DNA from: Catenuloplanes niger | GTDB taxonomy: Bacteria > Actinomycetota > Actinomycetes > Mycobacteriales > Micromonosporaceae | Assembly (NCBI RefSeq): GCF_031458255.1 | Contig: NZ_JAVDYC010000001.1 | Location: forward strand, 9,348,501 to 9,412,500 | Direction: 5' to 3' | DNA: 64,000 nt | Shown: piece by piece, positions 24,108 through 32,442 of the stretch | Layout of the letters: the number at the start of each line of letters is the position of its first letter | Position numbering within the stretch: position 1 is the stretch's first letter | Notes under the pieces: generated by a model | Databases searched by the model: none | Told to the model about the DNA's origin: nothing | What the model saw: the letters and a program-made list of their open reading frames with translations, nothing else | Program-made: the position numbers and the translations under genes

Positions 24108-25259
24108 TCAGTACGTGTTGCCCGCCGTGATCAGGCGCGTCTCGCCGGACGGCAGCGCGGGGCAGCCGGACGGGCCGGGCCAGGTCGCGCCCTCCGGGCT
24201 CAGGTACCAGACCGGCAGGTTCGCGGAGCTGCCGGCCAGGTACGTGCCGAGATCGTTGTAGGCGAACCGGTTGTGGTACGACGAGCACTCCGACGCGCCG
24301 ACCTCGTCCAGGTAGTGCACGCCCGGCGTGGAGGTGCGCGGCCAGGAGTTCGCCCCGAACACGTTGTTCTCGAACGTGTTGAAGTTGCTGGCGTCGCGCA
24401 CCTTGACCGGGTCGCTGCTCACCCCGGTCACCCGGTTGGACGTGAACCGGTTCGACGAGCTCTTGTGCGTCACGTAGATCCCGTGCACGTAGCTGACCTC
24501 GGTGTTGCGCAGATCCACGAAGTGGCTGTTCTCGATGCGGTTGCCGGACGACTCGGTCAGCACCACCCCGCCGAACCCGCAGCGCGGAAAGTCCTCGTCG
24601 GCGCAACCGCCACCGGTGTACGCGTTCCCCAGGTCGGTGAACACCATGCCGAACACGGTGTTGCCGTCCAGCCCACGCGCGGACGGCTGCCCCGGACCGG
24701 ACGACGGCTGGTACCCGCCGCCGCAGGGACCCGCGGACCCGTCCAGCGACAGCGCGCCGCTGGAGTACCGCTGGGCCTGGAGGTAGTAGAACCGCAGCCC
24801 CGCCACGCCGCCGTCGGTCAGCGGCCGGCCGTCCGACGGCAGGCAGGCGTAGAACCAGAAGCCGGGCAGGTAACGGCCCGAGGAGGACCGCGCGTTCTCG
24901 AAGACCGGCAGCGCGGCGATCCCGTCCCGGCCCTCGCCCACGGTGTAGTCGTCCGGCATGAACGAGATCGTCCGCCCCGGCCGGTAGGTGTCCCAGGTGA
25001 CACCGCCGGCCACGTACGTCCCGGCGTGGATGCGCACCTCCACGTCCTGATCCACCGGTCCGGCCGCGACCAGTTCCTCCACCCGGCCCAGCGTCCGCAC
25101 CGCGGTCGCCGGCGTCGCACCGGAACCGGCGTCCGACCCGGCCGCGTTCATGTAGACGGTCTGCACGGCCACCGCGGCCCGTGCGACACCCGGTGCGGCC
25201 AGGCCGGCGGCGACGACCGCCGCCAGCAGCGCGCACACCGTCAGGCGCCTGTTGCTCAT
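24108..25259 (-). CDS. Secreted right-handed beta-helix protein
   Basis: 383 aa. The ATG at 25259 has a GGGGGAAG site and begins a signal peptide (residues 1-28, ending GVARA). The mature chain has repeated beta-helix turns (ESSGNRIENSHFVDLRN, KSSSNRFTSNRVTG, ASNFNTFENNVFG) as in polysaccharide lyases and other parallel beta-helix (PbH1) proteins. N-terminal AAGSDAGSGATPATAVRTL is typical of this group. Cys pairs suggest disulfides. No certain catalytic triad is seen; a plant or microbial polysaccharide substrate is likely given neighbours. Confidence 0.8.
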   Translation of the reverse strand: MSNRRLTVCALLAAVVAAGLAAPGVARAAVAVQTVYMNAAGSDAGSGATPATAVRTLGRVEELVAAGPVDQDVEVRIHAGTYVAGGVTWDTYRPGRTISFMPDDYTVGEGRDGIAALPVFENARSSSGRYLPGFWFYACLPSDGRPLTDGGVAGLRFYYLQAQRYSSGALSLDGSAGPCGGGYQPSSGPGQPSARGLDGNTVFGMVFTDLGNAYTGGGCADEDFPRCGFGGVVLTESSGNRIENSHFVDLRNTEVSYVHGIYVTHKSSSNRFTSNRVTGVSSDPVKVRDASNFNTFENNVFGANSWPRTSTPGVHYLDEVGASECSSYHNRFAYNDLGTYLAGSSANLPVWYLSPEGATWPGPSGCPALPSGETRLITAGNTY

Positions 25260-25295
25260 CAGCTTCCCCCGTCGATGAGTTTGCCAGATATCCAT

Positions 25296-25312
25296 CACGA
25301 TCACTGATCGTG
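25296..25312. promoter_or_regulatory. Perfect palindrome upstream of the beta-helix gene
   Basis: CACGATCA and TGATCGTG flank a single C, a perfect 17-bp dyad 37 bp before the beta-helix start. It differs from the AGCGCT-type sites of the other two polysaccharide genes, so a different regulator is expected. Confidence 0.5.
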
Positions 25313-25349
25313 TCACAGGACGCCTGATCCGCCGAGCCGCGCGGAACAT

Positions 25350-25841
25350 TCAGCCGGTCGCGGCCGCTCTCGTCCGGAAGCCCGGCCCCGGCACCGCGTC
25401 CACCTCGCCCGCCGGGACGTGGTGGTCGTGCTCGCAGCGGACCTGCACGGACAGCGTGGCGCCACAGCCGTGGTGGCGCGTGACGACGGCGGGGCCGGCG
25501 GGATCGGCGCGGTACCGGTCACCCCACTGCAGCAGGCCCAGCACCGCCGGTACGAGATCGTTGCCCTTCGCGGTGATCGCGTACCTCGCGCGGCTCCGGG
25601 CGCCGTCCTCCCGGTAGGGCTCGGTGTCCAGGATGCCGTGCTCGACGAGCTTGCGAAGGCGCTCCGCGAGCAGGTTGCGGGGGCAGCCCAGCATGCGGTG
25701 CAGATCGCTGAAGCGGGACGAGCCGTACCAGATCTCGCGGAGGATCAGCAGGGTCCACTTCTCGCCCACCACCTCCAGCGTGCGGGCGATCGAGCAGTTC
25801 GCCGGGTCGCGGTCGGCGAACGGGCCGGGGTGCGGGTCCAT
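25350..25841 (-). CDS. HxlR-family transcriptional regulator
   Basis: 163 aa. Core winged helix residues 12-110: NCSIARTLEVVGEKWTLLIL, RFSDLHRMLGCPRNLLAERL, VEHGILDTEPYREDGARSRARYAIT. Cys16 and Cys53 are placed as in redox-sensing HxlR/QorR-type proteins, though a sensing role is inference. A C-terminal extension (HHGCGATLSVQVRCEHDHHV) has Cys and His that might bind metal. Divergent from a quinone reductase-like gene, as in the QorR-QorA pairs of actinobacteria. Confidence 0.85.
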   Translation of the reverse strand: MDPHPGPFADRDPANCSIARTLEVVGEKWTLLILREIWYGSSRFSDLHRMLGCPRNLLAERLRKLVEHGILDTEPYREDGARSRARYAITAKGNDLVPAVLGLLQWGDRYRADPAGPAVVTRHHGCGATLSVQVRCEHDHHVPAGEVDAVPGPGFRTRAAATG

Positions 25842-25864
25842 CCGGACAGCCTACCGGCTAGGTT

Positions 25865-25875
25865 TACTTTTTGTA
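25865..25875. promoter_or_regulatory. TAC-N5-GTA operator candidate for HxlR
   Basis: TACTTTTTGTA lies between the divergent HxlR and oxidoreductase starts and fits the TAC-spacer-GTA sites typical of HxlR-family proteins. Confidence 0.45.
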
Positions 25876-25946
25876 CTCAGCTGGTGGCGAGCGGGGCCGA
25901 TACGAAGGCTCGCCGCCACCGGTGGCACCGACGGATGGGGAGAGCA

Positions 25947-26954
25947 ATGAAGGCATTCGTGGTCGAGCGCTACGGCGACGCCGACACCGTGCAGGCCCGT
26001 GACGTGCCGGAGCCGGCCGTGGGCGACGACGACGTCCTGGTCCGGGTCCACGCGGCGAGCGTCAACCCGCTCGACCTCAAGATCCGGGCCGGTGACCTCA
26101 AGGCGATCCTGCCGTACCGGGCGCCGTTCGTCCTCGGCAACGACCTCGCCGGCACCGTCGTCGCCGTCGGCTCCCGGGTGACCCGGTTCGCCGTCGGCGA
26201 CGAGGTCTACGCGCGCCCGGACCAGCACCGGATCGGCGCGTTCGCCGAGCTCATCGCGATGCACCAGGACGACGTGGCGGCCAAGCCGGTCAGCCTCACG
26301 ATGACGGAGGCGGCGTCGTTCCCCCTGGTCGGCCTGACCGCATGGCAGGCCCTGGTCGAGCGCGCGGACCTGCGGCCGGGCCAGAGGGTGCTGATCCACG
26401 CCGGGGCCGGCGGCGTCGGCACCGTCGCCGTCCAGCTGGCGAAGCACCTCGGCGCCCACGTCGCCGCGACCGCGAGCGGCGCCAAGGCCGAGCTGGTGAG
26501 GAGCCTGGGTGCGGACGTCGTGGTCGATTACACGAGGCAGGCGTTCGAGACGGTGCTGCACGACTACGACGTCGTGCTGGACACCGTCGGCGGCGACACC
26601 CTGGACCGGTCGCTGCGGGTGCTCAAGCCGGGCGGCATCGTGGTCAGCGTCGCCGGACCGCCCGACCCGGCCTTCGCCAGGCAGGTCGGCGCCAGCCCGG
26701 TCGTCCGGCTGGCCGTCGCCGCGTTGAGCTTCCGGGTCCGGCGGCGTGCCCAACGGCGGCGCGTCCGGTACTCGTACCTGTTCATGCGGGCCAGCGGCGA
26801 CCAGCTCCGCGAGCTCACCGCGCTGCTCGACGCCGCGACGATCCGGCCGGTCGTGGACCGCGTCTTCGACTTCGCGTCGACCCGCGACGCCCTGGCCCAC
26901 GTCGAGCAGGGACGCGCGAGGGCGGGCAAGGTCGTCATCCGCATGACGGCGTGA
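25947..26954 (+). CDS. NADP-dependent zinc-free alcohol dehydrogenase/quinone reductase-like enzyme
   Basis: 335 aa medium-chain dehydrogenase of the quinone oxidoreductase type. GroES-like N-terminus (VRVHAASVNPLDLKIRAGDL), Rossmann motif VLIHAGAGGVGTVAVQLAKHLG near residues 148-169, and a C-terminal KVVIRM. The structural and catalytic zinc Cys/His of alcohol dehydrogenases are absent, as in this subfamily. An insertion rich in Arg (RVRRRAQRRRVRYSYLF, about 260-276) is seen. The ribosome site GGGGAGAG precedes the ATG. Confidence 0.85.
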   Translation: MKAFVVERYGDADTVQARDVPEPAVGDDDVLVRVHAASVNPLDLKIRAGDLKAILPYRAPFVLGNDLAGTVVAVGSRVTRFAVGDEVYARPDQHRIGAFAELIAMHQDDVAAKPVSLTMTEAASFPLVGLTAWQALVERADLRPGQRVLIHAGAGGVGTVAVQLAKHLGAHVAATASGAKAELVRSLGADVVVDYTRQAFETVLHDYDVVLDTVGGDTLDRSLRVLKPGGIVVSVAGPPDPAFARQVGASPVVRLAVAALSFRVRRRAQRRRVRYSYLFMRASGDQLRELTALLDAATIRPVVDRVFDFASTRDALAHVEQGRARAGKVVIRMTA

Positions 26955-26995
26955 CCCGTCCCCGCTTTTTTGACGGCGGCACATGCCGGAATTAA

Positions 26996-27027
26996 AACTG
27001 ACCGCCCTCAGTTATGAGTGCAGTCAT
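26996..27027. promoter_or_regulatory. Dyads upstream of the SDR gene
   Basis: AACTGA-N6-TCAGTT (26996-27013) is a perfect inverted repeat, directly followed by ATGA-N6-TCAT (27014-27027). Both have 6-base centres. They sit 40-70 bp before the SDR start and are the expected operator of the TetR gene downstream. Confidence 0.5.
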
Positions 27028-27067
27028 CAACTTTGGCGCTCGACCCCACAGAACTGAGAGGCCTCTC

Positions 27068-27784
27068 ATGCCCACCCTCGATGGAGCAGTCGTCCTGGTC
27101 ACCGGCGCGAACGGTGGCATCGGAACCGAGTTCGTCCGCCAGGCCCTGGACCGTGGCGCCACCAAGATCTATGCCAGCGCCCGCAGCCCGCGGGCCTGGG
27201 ACGACGAGCGGATCGTTCCCCTCGCACTGGACGTCGCCGATCCCGAGTCCGTACGCGCGGCTGTCGACGCCGCGCCCGACGTGACGGTCCTGATCAACAA
27301 CGCGGGTACGTCGGTGCGCAGCGCCGGCATCCTCACCCACAGCGACCAGGAGATCCGCGCCAACATCGAGACGAATTTCGTCGGCCCGCTGCTGCTGTCC
27401 CGCGCGTTCGCCCCGATCCTGTCCGGCCACGACCGGTCCGCGCTCATCAACATGCACTCCGTGCTGAGCTGGTACGCGGTCGCCGGCATCTACAGCGCCA
27501 CCAAGGCGGCCCTGTGGTCGGCGACCAACTCCCTGCGCCTCGAGCTCGCCCCGGCCGGCGTGCACGTGGTCGGCGTGCACGTCGGATACGTCGACACCGC
27601 CATGGCCCGGCACGTCACCGATCCGAAGACCGACCCCGCGGATCTCGTACGCGCCGTCCTCGACGCGACCGAAGCCGGGCGGTACGAGGTCCTGGCCGAC
27701 CAGGTCTCCGTCGTGGCCAAGGCCGGACTCAGCGCGCCGGTCGAGACCGTCTACCCGCAGCTGGCCGCCCTCGCCTCGCGGTGA
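27068..27784 (+). CDS. Short-chain dehydrogenase/reductase
   Basis: 238 aa classical SDR. Cofactor motif TGANGGIGT (residues 12-20), NNAG (near 77), catalytic Ser in NMHSVLSW and Tyr/Lys in YSATK (about 142-146). The protein is NAD(P)(H)-dependent; there is no basic residue immediately after the first strand to fix the preference. The TetR gene starts 100 bp downstream in the same direction, an arrangement common for a self-regulated SDR/TetR unit. Confidence 0.87.
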   Translation: MPTLDGAVVLVTGANGGIGTEFVRQALDRGATKIYASARSPRAWDDERIVPLALDVADPESVRAAVDAAPDVTVLINNAGTSVRSAGILTHSDQEIRANIETNFVGPLLLSRAFAPILSGHDRSALINMHSVLSWYAVAGIYSATKAALWSATNSLRLELAPAGVHVVGVHVGYVDTAMARHVTDPKTDPADLVRAVLDATEAGRYEVLADQVSVVAKAGLSAPVETVYPQLAALASR

Positions 27785-27789
27785 CGGCC

Positions 27790-27818
27790 CGGGCCCGGCG
27801 GGTGACCCGCCGGGCCCG
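27790..27818. terminator. 13-bp perfect GC hairpin between SDR and TetR genes
   Basis: CGGGCCCGGCGGG and CCCGCCGGGCCCG are separated by a 3-base loop, 6 bases after the SDR stop. It would reduce read-through into the TetR gene. Confidence 0.65.
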
Positions 27819-27884
27819 TCGACGGCGCACCGTGGCGACCGGGAGAATGGGCGCAGGCCCGCGCACCCACCCGGAGGAAGCAGC

Positions 27885-28487
27885 ATGTCCTTCGCATCCG
27901 CTCCGCTCGGCCGGCGCGAGCGCAACAAACAGGAGAAACTCGACCGCATCATCGCCGCGGCCGCCGCGCTGTTCGCCGAGCACGGTGTCGACGAGGTGAC
28001 CACCCAGCAGATAGCCGACGCCGCCGACATCGGCACCGGCACACTGTTCCTCTACGCGAAGACCAAGGGCGAGCTCCTGCTGCTCGTCCAGAACACCCAC
28101 TACGCCCACGCGCTCGACCGGGGCATCGCCGCGGCCGAGACCGAGCCCGACGTGCTGGACGCGATCACCGCCGTCGTGGCGCAGGTCGTGGCGTGCAACC
28201 GGGTGCAGGTCGACAACGGGCGCACGTACCTGCGCGAGATGGTCTTCGGCGACCCCACGGAACCTCGGCACCGGGCGGCACTGACCATCGTGAACCGGAC
28301 CGAGGCCGCGATCGCCACCCTGCTGCAACGCGACCCGCGCATACCCGTCGCCGACACGGCCACGCTCGCGCACGTCGTCTCCGCCGTCATGTTCCTCGAA
28401 CTGTCGGTGACCGCGAACATCGGCGCGACGCCGGACGCGTTGACCGCCCGCATCCGCGAACACGTGCGCGCCCTGCTCCCCCGCTGA
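27885..28487 (+). CDS. TetR-family regulator
   Basis: 200 aa. HTH residues about 12-58 (LDRIIAAAAALFAEHGVDEVTTQQIADAADIGTGTLFLYAKTKGELL), C-terminal ligand domain of helices with no recognisable subfamily. AGGAAG lies upstream of the ATG. It is likely the repressor of the SDR gene in front of it, acting at the dyads 26996-27027. The ligand is unknown. Confidence 0.85.
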   Translation: MSFASAPLGRRERNKQEKLDRIIAAAAALFAEHGVDEVTTQQIADAADIGTGTLFLYAKTKGELLLLVQNTHYAHALDRGIAAAETEPDVLDAITAVVAQVVACNRVQVDNGRTYLREMVFGDPTEPRHRAALTIVNRTEAAIATLLQRDPRIPVADTATLAHVVSAVMFLELSVTANIGATPDALTARIREHVRALLPR

Positions 28488-28564
28488 GGACCGGCCCGCC
28501 GTCGACGGTCGCGGGCGCGATCACTGCCATCCAGCACCGATCGATCCGCGGCGCCGAGGGACGC

Positions 28565-29422
28565 TCAGCGCCGCTCCTGGCCGGAGGCGGCGACCTCGCG
28601 TACGGCTGCGGCGATGACCCGGAAGTCCTTCTTGAGCAACGCGCCGTGGTTGCTGGCGACCTTCGCGTGGATGCGGACGTGCGGGTTGCGGGCGGTGACC
28701 GCATCGAGGCCGGCCCGGATCCGTTCCTGTTCGTCGCCGCGGCTCCCGAGGGAGGTTCCCGAGGCAACCACATAACGCGTGGGTACGGTGAGGGCGTCGA
28801 GCACCGGCCCCAGCTCGCGTTCGCGGGACAGCCTGCCGAGCTCGATGTTGCTGTCGGCCTGCTGCGCGGCGGTCATCCGCGGGGCCAGACCGGTCGGGCG
28901 CAGCAGCGGGAGGAACCAGCTCATCCGGCGGAACATCGTGCGGATCCGGCGTTCCATGGCCTCGTCGAGCCAGTCGTGCGGGAAGGCGCCGTCGACCATG
29001 ACCGCGCCGATCGTGCGGTCCGGGTGCCGGTGGGCCCGGTGCGCGGCGACCACCGCTCCGTAGGACCAGCCCACCAACAGTGCCCGGTCGACCCCGCGGG
29101 CCGACAGGACCGCGTCGACGTCCCGCACGGCGGCCTCGAAGGAGTAGTCCGCCGAGCGGCGCGATCTGCCGCGGGCCCGCTCGTCGTAGGTGATGTGCCG
29201 CCACCCGTCGCCCAGTTCGGCGATGACCCGCCGCCAGTACCCCTGGGTGGCGAACTGCCCGTTGAGGTAGACCACGGGAGTGCCGGCACCCCCGGTGTCG
29301 GTGACCGCCAGGGCCGTGTCGTCGACCGCGACCGTGCCGGACCACGCCGACGCGGTCGGGCCGTTGCTGTTCTCCGTCATGCGTTCCACCTGCTCGGGTC
29401 GGATGTTCTCGGATGTCGTCAC
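28565..29422 (-). CDS. Alpha/beta hydrolase
   Basis: 285 aa. Nucleophile elbow GWSYG (Ser120), an oxyanion-loop NGQFA, and a C-terminal His in ASNHGALL (His259). A cap of helices spans about 150-205. The GTG start overlaps the stop of DUF4097 (GTGA), so it is the second gene of that operon; ATG at 29380 is another possible start. Substrate unknown. Controlled from the promoter region at 30091-30312. Confidence 0.82.
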   Translation of the reverse strand: MTTSENIRPEQVERMTENSNGPTASAWSGTVAVDDTALAVTDTGGAGTPVVYLNGQFATQGYWRRVIAELGDGWRHITYDERARGRSRRSADYSFEAAVRDVDAVLSARGVDRALLVGWSYGAVVAAHRAHRHPDRTIGAVMVDGAFPHDWLDEAMERRIRTMFRRMSWFLPLLRPTGLAPRMTAAQQADSNIELGRLSRERELGPVLDALTVPTRYVVASGTSLGSRGDEQERIRAGLDAVTARNPHVRIHAKVASNHGALLKKDFRVIAAAVREVAASGQERR

Positions 29423-30090
29423 AGGCTGCGCGCGGTGATGTCGCCGCGGGTGGTGGTCGCGTGGATGGTGAGGCCGGCGGCGGCGCCGTCGGTGTTGTTC
29501 AGTGCGTTGTGGACGCGGCCGAGGGTGGTGCCGGCGTCCAGGGTCGCGGAGGCGCCGCGGGCGGCACCGATCGAGATGTTGCCGTCCTCGGTGCGCAGTG
29601 TGACGGCGCCGGCGACGGCCTCGACGACGTGCAGGTCACCCTTGCGGGTGCTGATCCGCGCCGGCCCGCCCAGCCGGCCGACCTGCACGTCTCCGGCCTG
29701 CAGGGTCAGCCGGGCACTCGCCGTCTCGTCCAGCGCGATCGAGCCGTTCGCGCTCTCGACGGTGACGTCCCCGAGGCGGCCGACACTCCGGAATTCGGCG
29801 TCGGCCGCGGTGGCCTCGACCCGGGAGCCGGCGGGCAGCTGGATCGTCACCTCGACGGAACCGGACGCGCCGAGGATCCGGTTCGCCGGTTCCTCGGCCG
29901 CGATCCGCAGGACACCGTCGGCGTAGGCGACCTCGACCCGCTGCGCCGCCTTGACGTCGCGGGCCTTGCCGGCGTCCGCGGGGAGGATCTCGACCGTGGT
30001 GTCGGCCCGGTCGGCGGCGACGACCCGGATACGGCCCGCGGGGATGGTGAGCACGGCCGAGACCGGGGCGGGCGTGGTGAACGTGTGCAT
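29419..30090 (-). CDS. DUF4097 beta-strand repeat protein
   Basis: 223 aa. Regular beta repeats (VEILPADAGKARDVKAAQ, GSVEVTIQLPAGSRVEATAADAEF, GDVTVESANGSIALDE, GPARISTRKGDLHVVEA, GAVTLRTEDGNISIGAA) make a solenoid-like domain typical of DUF4097/adhesin-like proteins. There is no signal peptide, so it is cytosolic. Its adjacency to a MarR-type regulator with an extra N-terminal HTH recurs in actinobacteria; its role is unknown. Confidence 0.82.
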   Translation of the reverse strand: MHTFTTPAPVSAVLTIPAGRIRVVAADRADTTVEILPADAGKARDVKAAQRVEVAYADGVLRIAAEEPANRILGASGSVEVTIQLPAGSRVEATAADAEFRSVGRLGDVTVESANGSIALDETASARLTLQAGDVQVGRLGGPARISTRKGDLHVVEAVAGAVTLRTEDGNISIGAARGASATLDAGTTLGRVHNALNNTDGAAAGLTIHATTTRGDITARSL

Positions 30091-30133
30091 CGTGAACTCC
30101 TTCGATCAGTTGTTTCTGACACCGGAAAAGCTA

Positions 30134-30258
30134 CGTTGCCTTCACCGATTCGGCAACGCTCACGTTGCGATGGCCGCTTGTTTTCACTGTTCAAAGGCTT
30201 GAACTCATTGCAATGAACGAGAATGCAACGCAATGAATGGCGAGCGGGCGTTGCAATG
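30134..30258. promoter_or_regulatory. TTGCAA operator region between DUF4097 and MarR-type genes
   Basis: A perfect 12-bp palindrome TCATTGCAATGA lies at 30205-30216, with TGCAACGCAATGA at 30224-30236 and GTTGCAATG at 30250-30258. CGTTGCC / GGCAACG (30134-30140 and 30152-30158) form another dyad nearer the DUF4097 start. The gap is 222 bp with no gene. Confidence 0.65.
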
Positions 30259-30312
30259 GATGACGGGTGAACGCTAAGGTGGCGTCCGTTGCCGACTGCG
30301 AAGGAGACCGCG

Positions 30313-31050
30313 ATGCCGGGCGGCAGGCTCACCCAACAGGAACGCCAGCAGATCACGCTCGGACTGGCCGAGGGGCTCGCCTACGCGGAGATCGCCCGGC
30401 GCATCGACCGTCCGACCTCGACCGTCACCCGGGAGGTCATGCGCAACGGCGGCCCGGCTGGCTACCGCGGCGACCTCGCCCAGCACGCCACCGAACACCG
30501 CGCCCGCCGCCGCGCGAAAGCCGTACCCGGGAGATCATCCGCATCCCGGCCGGCCGCCGACGGGCGGGACACCGAAGCCCTTCGCGCGTACGAGGACGCG
30601 TTCGCCACCGTCTTCATGCAGTCGGGTCTCCCCCGCATGACGGCCCGGGCCCTGGCCGGCCTGTACACCACCGACACCGGCAGCCTCACCGCCGCCGAGC
30701 TCGCCCGGCGACTGCAGATCAGCCCGGGATCGGTCTCCAAGGCGGTCGCGTTCCTCGACAGCCAGGGCCTGATCCGCCGCGAGCGCGACGAACGCCGCCG
30801 CGAACGCTACGTCGTCGACGACGACGTCATGTACCAGTCCGTGATGGCCAGCGCCCGGTCCACCGCCCAGCTCGGCGAGATCGCCCGGCAGGGCGCGGAC
30901 ATCCTCGGCCCCGGCACCCCGGCCGCGGCCCGCCTGGAGAACATCGCGCGCTTCGTCGACCTCGTCTCCGAGGGCATCGCGCGCGCCGCCGACCAGGCCC
31001 GCGAGATCCTCCACACCAAGCCCGCACCCGGCGCGGACAGCACTTCCTGA
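30313..31050 (+). CDS. MarR/GbsR-type regulator with IS30-like N-terminal HTH
   Basis: 245 aa. The N-terminus (LTQQERQQITLGLAEGLAYAEIARRIDRPTSTVTREV) is an HTH_38-type helix-turn-helix as in IS30 transposases, without any transposase catalytic domain. Residues about 95-175 are a MarR/GbsR winged helix (LTAAELARRLQISPGSVSKAVAFLDSQGLIRRERDERRRERYVV). Having two DNA-binding units suits an array of TTGCAA half-sites. Start at 30313 has AAGGAG seven bases before; the longer frame from 30289 is unlikely. Divergent from DUF4097. Confidence 0.82.
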   Translation: MPGGRLTQQERQQITLGLAEGLAYAEIARRIDRPTSTVTREVMRNGGPAGYRGDLAQHATEHRARRRAKAVPGRSSASRPAADGRDTEALRAYEDAFATVFMQSGLPRMTARALAGLYTTDTGSLTAAELARRLQISPGSVSKAVAFLDSQGLIRRERDERRRERYVVDDDVMYQSVMASARSTAQLGEIARQGADILGPGTPAAARLENIARFVDLVSEGIARAADQAREILHTKPAPGADSTS

Positions 31051-31274
31051 CCCCACCCCGACCCACCGCGACGGTACGGCGGGTGTAGCGGCGGCCGACG
31101 GTGGCCGGCCGCCCACTCGACGTCGAGACTCGGCGGGCGGTCCTCGGCTTGAACGCCGGGTTCGATCCGCCCGCTACCGGGGATCCGGGTGTCGGGCGCA
31201 CAGCGGGAGCTGTCCTCGTCGCTGCGCCGCGACGCCTGACCGGCACCGCGCGGACGTGGCCGGAGCTCAAGGCG

Positions 31275-32009
31275 TCAGCGACCGAGTACGAAATATGCGA
31301 AACCGAGAACGCCGCGGTAGACGCCGACGTACTCGCGTAGGCGGACGTCGAGTTCGTCCCGGAGCTCGGCCGCTCGGGGATCCTCGGGATGGCGCAGCAA
31401 CCACGCCTGGCGGCCGGCGAGCCACGTTGACTCGAAATCGTCCCATTCCCGCTGGTCGGCAACGCTCATGTGCAGGACGCGCCAGCCCAGCGCCCGGGCA
31501 TGCTCGACGAGTTCCGTGAGCGGCATGACCCCCGGGCCGAAGATCTCGGTCGCCTCCGTGGTGGGCGGACGCTCCCAGAAACCGTCACCGAGAAGCAGCC
31601 GGCCGCCCGGCCGCACGAGGTCGGCGAGCGACGTGAGAGCCTCGGCCGTTCCTCCCCACGCGTGAGAAGCGCCGACACACAGAAGCCGGTCCGCCGGTTC
31701 CCGCCACGCGGACGCTTCCCGCTTCAGGAAGGTCACCCGCTGGTCCAGTGACCGGTCGGCGGCGAGCGTGCGGCCGCGCGCCAGGGCCGCGTCGTCGGTG
31801 TCCACGCCGGTCCCCGTCGTCGAGCCGGTGTCGTCGGCGCCGACCGCCTGCAACAGCAGTTCGCCCCAGCCGCATCCGAGATCCACCACCCGGGCGCCGG
31901 CGGGAGTGTCAAGCCGCTGCAGAAGGAGGTCCGCGTGGGTCTGCGACAGCGGCGTGTTCCAGCGCATCCGCGCGTAGCGTGCCGAGCTCGGATCGTCGAC
32001 TGAAGGCAT
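31275..32009 (-). CDS. SAM-dependent methyltransferase
   Basis: 244 aa class I methyltransferase. Motif I VVDLGCGWGELLLQA (residues about 38-52), an acidic loop GVDTDDAALARG, motif II CVGASHAWGG and motif III RPGGRLLLGDGFWERPP. A small-molecule acceptor is likely, as in UbiE-like enzymes, but cannot be named. The ATG at 32009 is chosen because the frame upstream (to 32573) crosses an AT-rich intergenic patch. Stop is followed by 31051-31274, where I see no gene. Confidence 0.8.
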   Translation of the reverse strand: MPSVDDPSSARYARMRWNTPLSQTHADLLLQRLDTPAGARVVDLGCGWGELLLQAVGADDTGSTTGTGVDTDDAALARGRTLAADRSLDQRVTFLKREASAWREPADRLLCVGASHAWGGTAEALTSLADLVRPGGRLLLGDGFWERPPTTEATEIFGPGVMPLTELVEHARALGWRVLHMSVADQREWDDFESTWLAGRQAWLLRHPEDPRAAELRDELDVRLREYVGVYRGVLGFAYFVLGR

Positions 32010-32442
32010 CGCGCCAGTGTGGCAGTCCTCGATCCGCGGTTCACCGCATTTAGCGATGTTCCAGACCGGCTCATGCCGGCACCACCGCAACACAACATAA
32101 CTGTCATTATGGTGTATCGCTCGCGGCGCCCCGAATGTCCGTTTTGCGCGGTCATCCGGGATTACTGAATTACTGTTATTAGCAATTCGGTAAACGGTCA
32201 GAAGTTGACGCCCGCCGGACGGAGTCGCGGCGGGCGAACGGCAAGCCTGAGGAATCCGAGGCGGCCGGAGGACCGGCGTCGCGGTGGAGGGCCGTGTCGG
32301 CAGGCCCGCACGGTCAACGACGGGCGAACGACTCGACGCCCGCGGTCGCATGTGCGGCGTAGCCGGACCGGTCGGCAACGACGCGCAGCAGTACCGAAAG
32401 CTATGCCTGCCGGTATACCTTCGGAGCCGATATATTGGGGGC
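32010..32442. other. 433-bp intergenic patch, in part unusually AT-rich
   Basis: No gene is seen. From about 32030 to 32210 the DNA is clearly poorer in GC than the rest (ATAACTGTCATTATGGTG, TTACTGAATTACTGTTATT), and the right end holds GGTATACC (32412-32419) and TATATT (32431-32436). TATATT is 6 bases before the PadR GTG and is the probable -10 of a leaderless transcript. Confidence 0.5.

Noticed and set aside
30313..30540. IS30 transposase fragment
   Set aside because: Only the HTH_38 domain is present, it is fused in frame to a MarR-type domain, and no DDE motif or inverted-repeat ends exist.
31051..31274. 79-aa plus-strand frame at 31101
   Set aside because: It overlaps the methyltransferase end and has no recognisable features.
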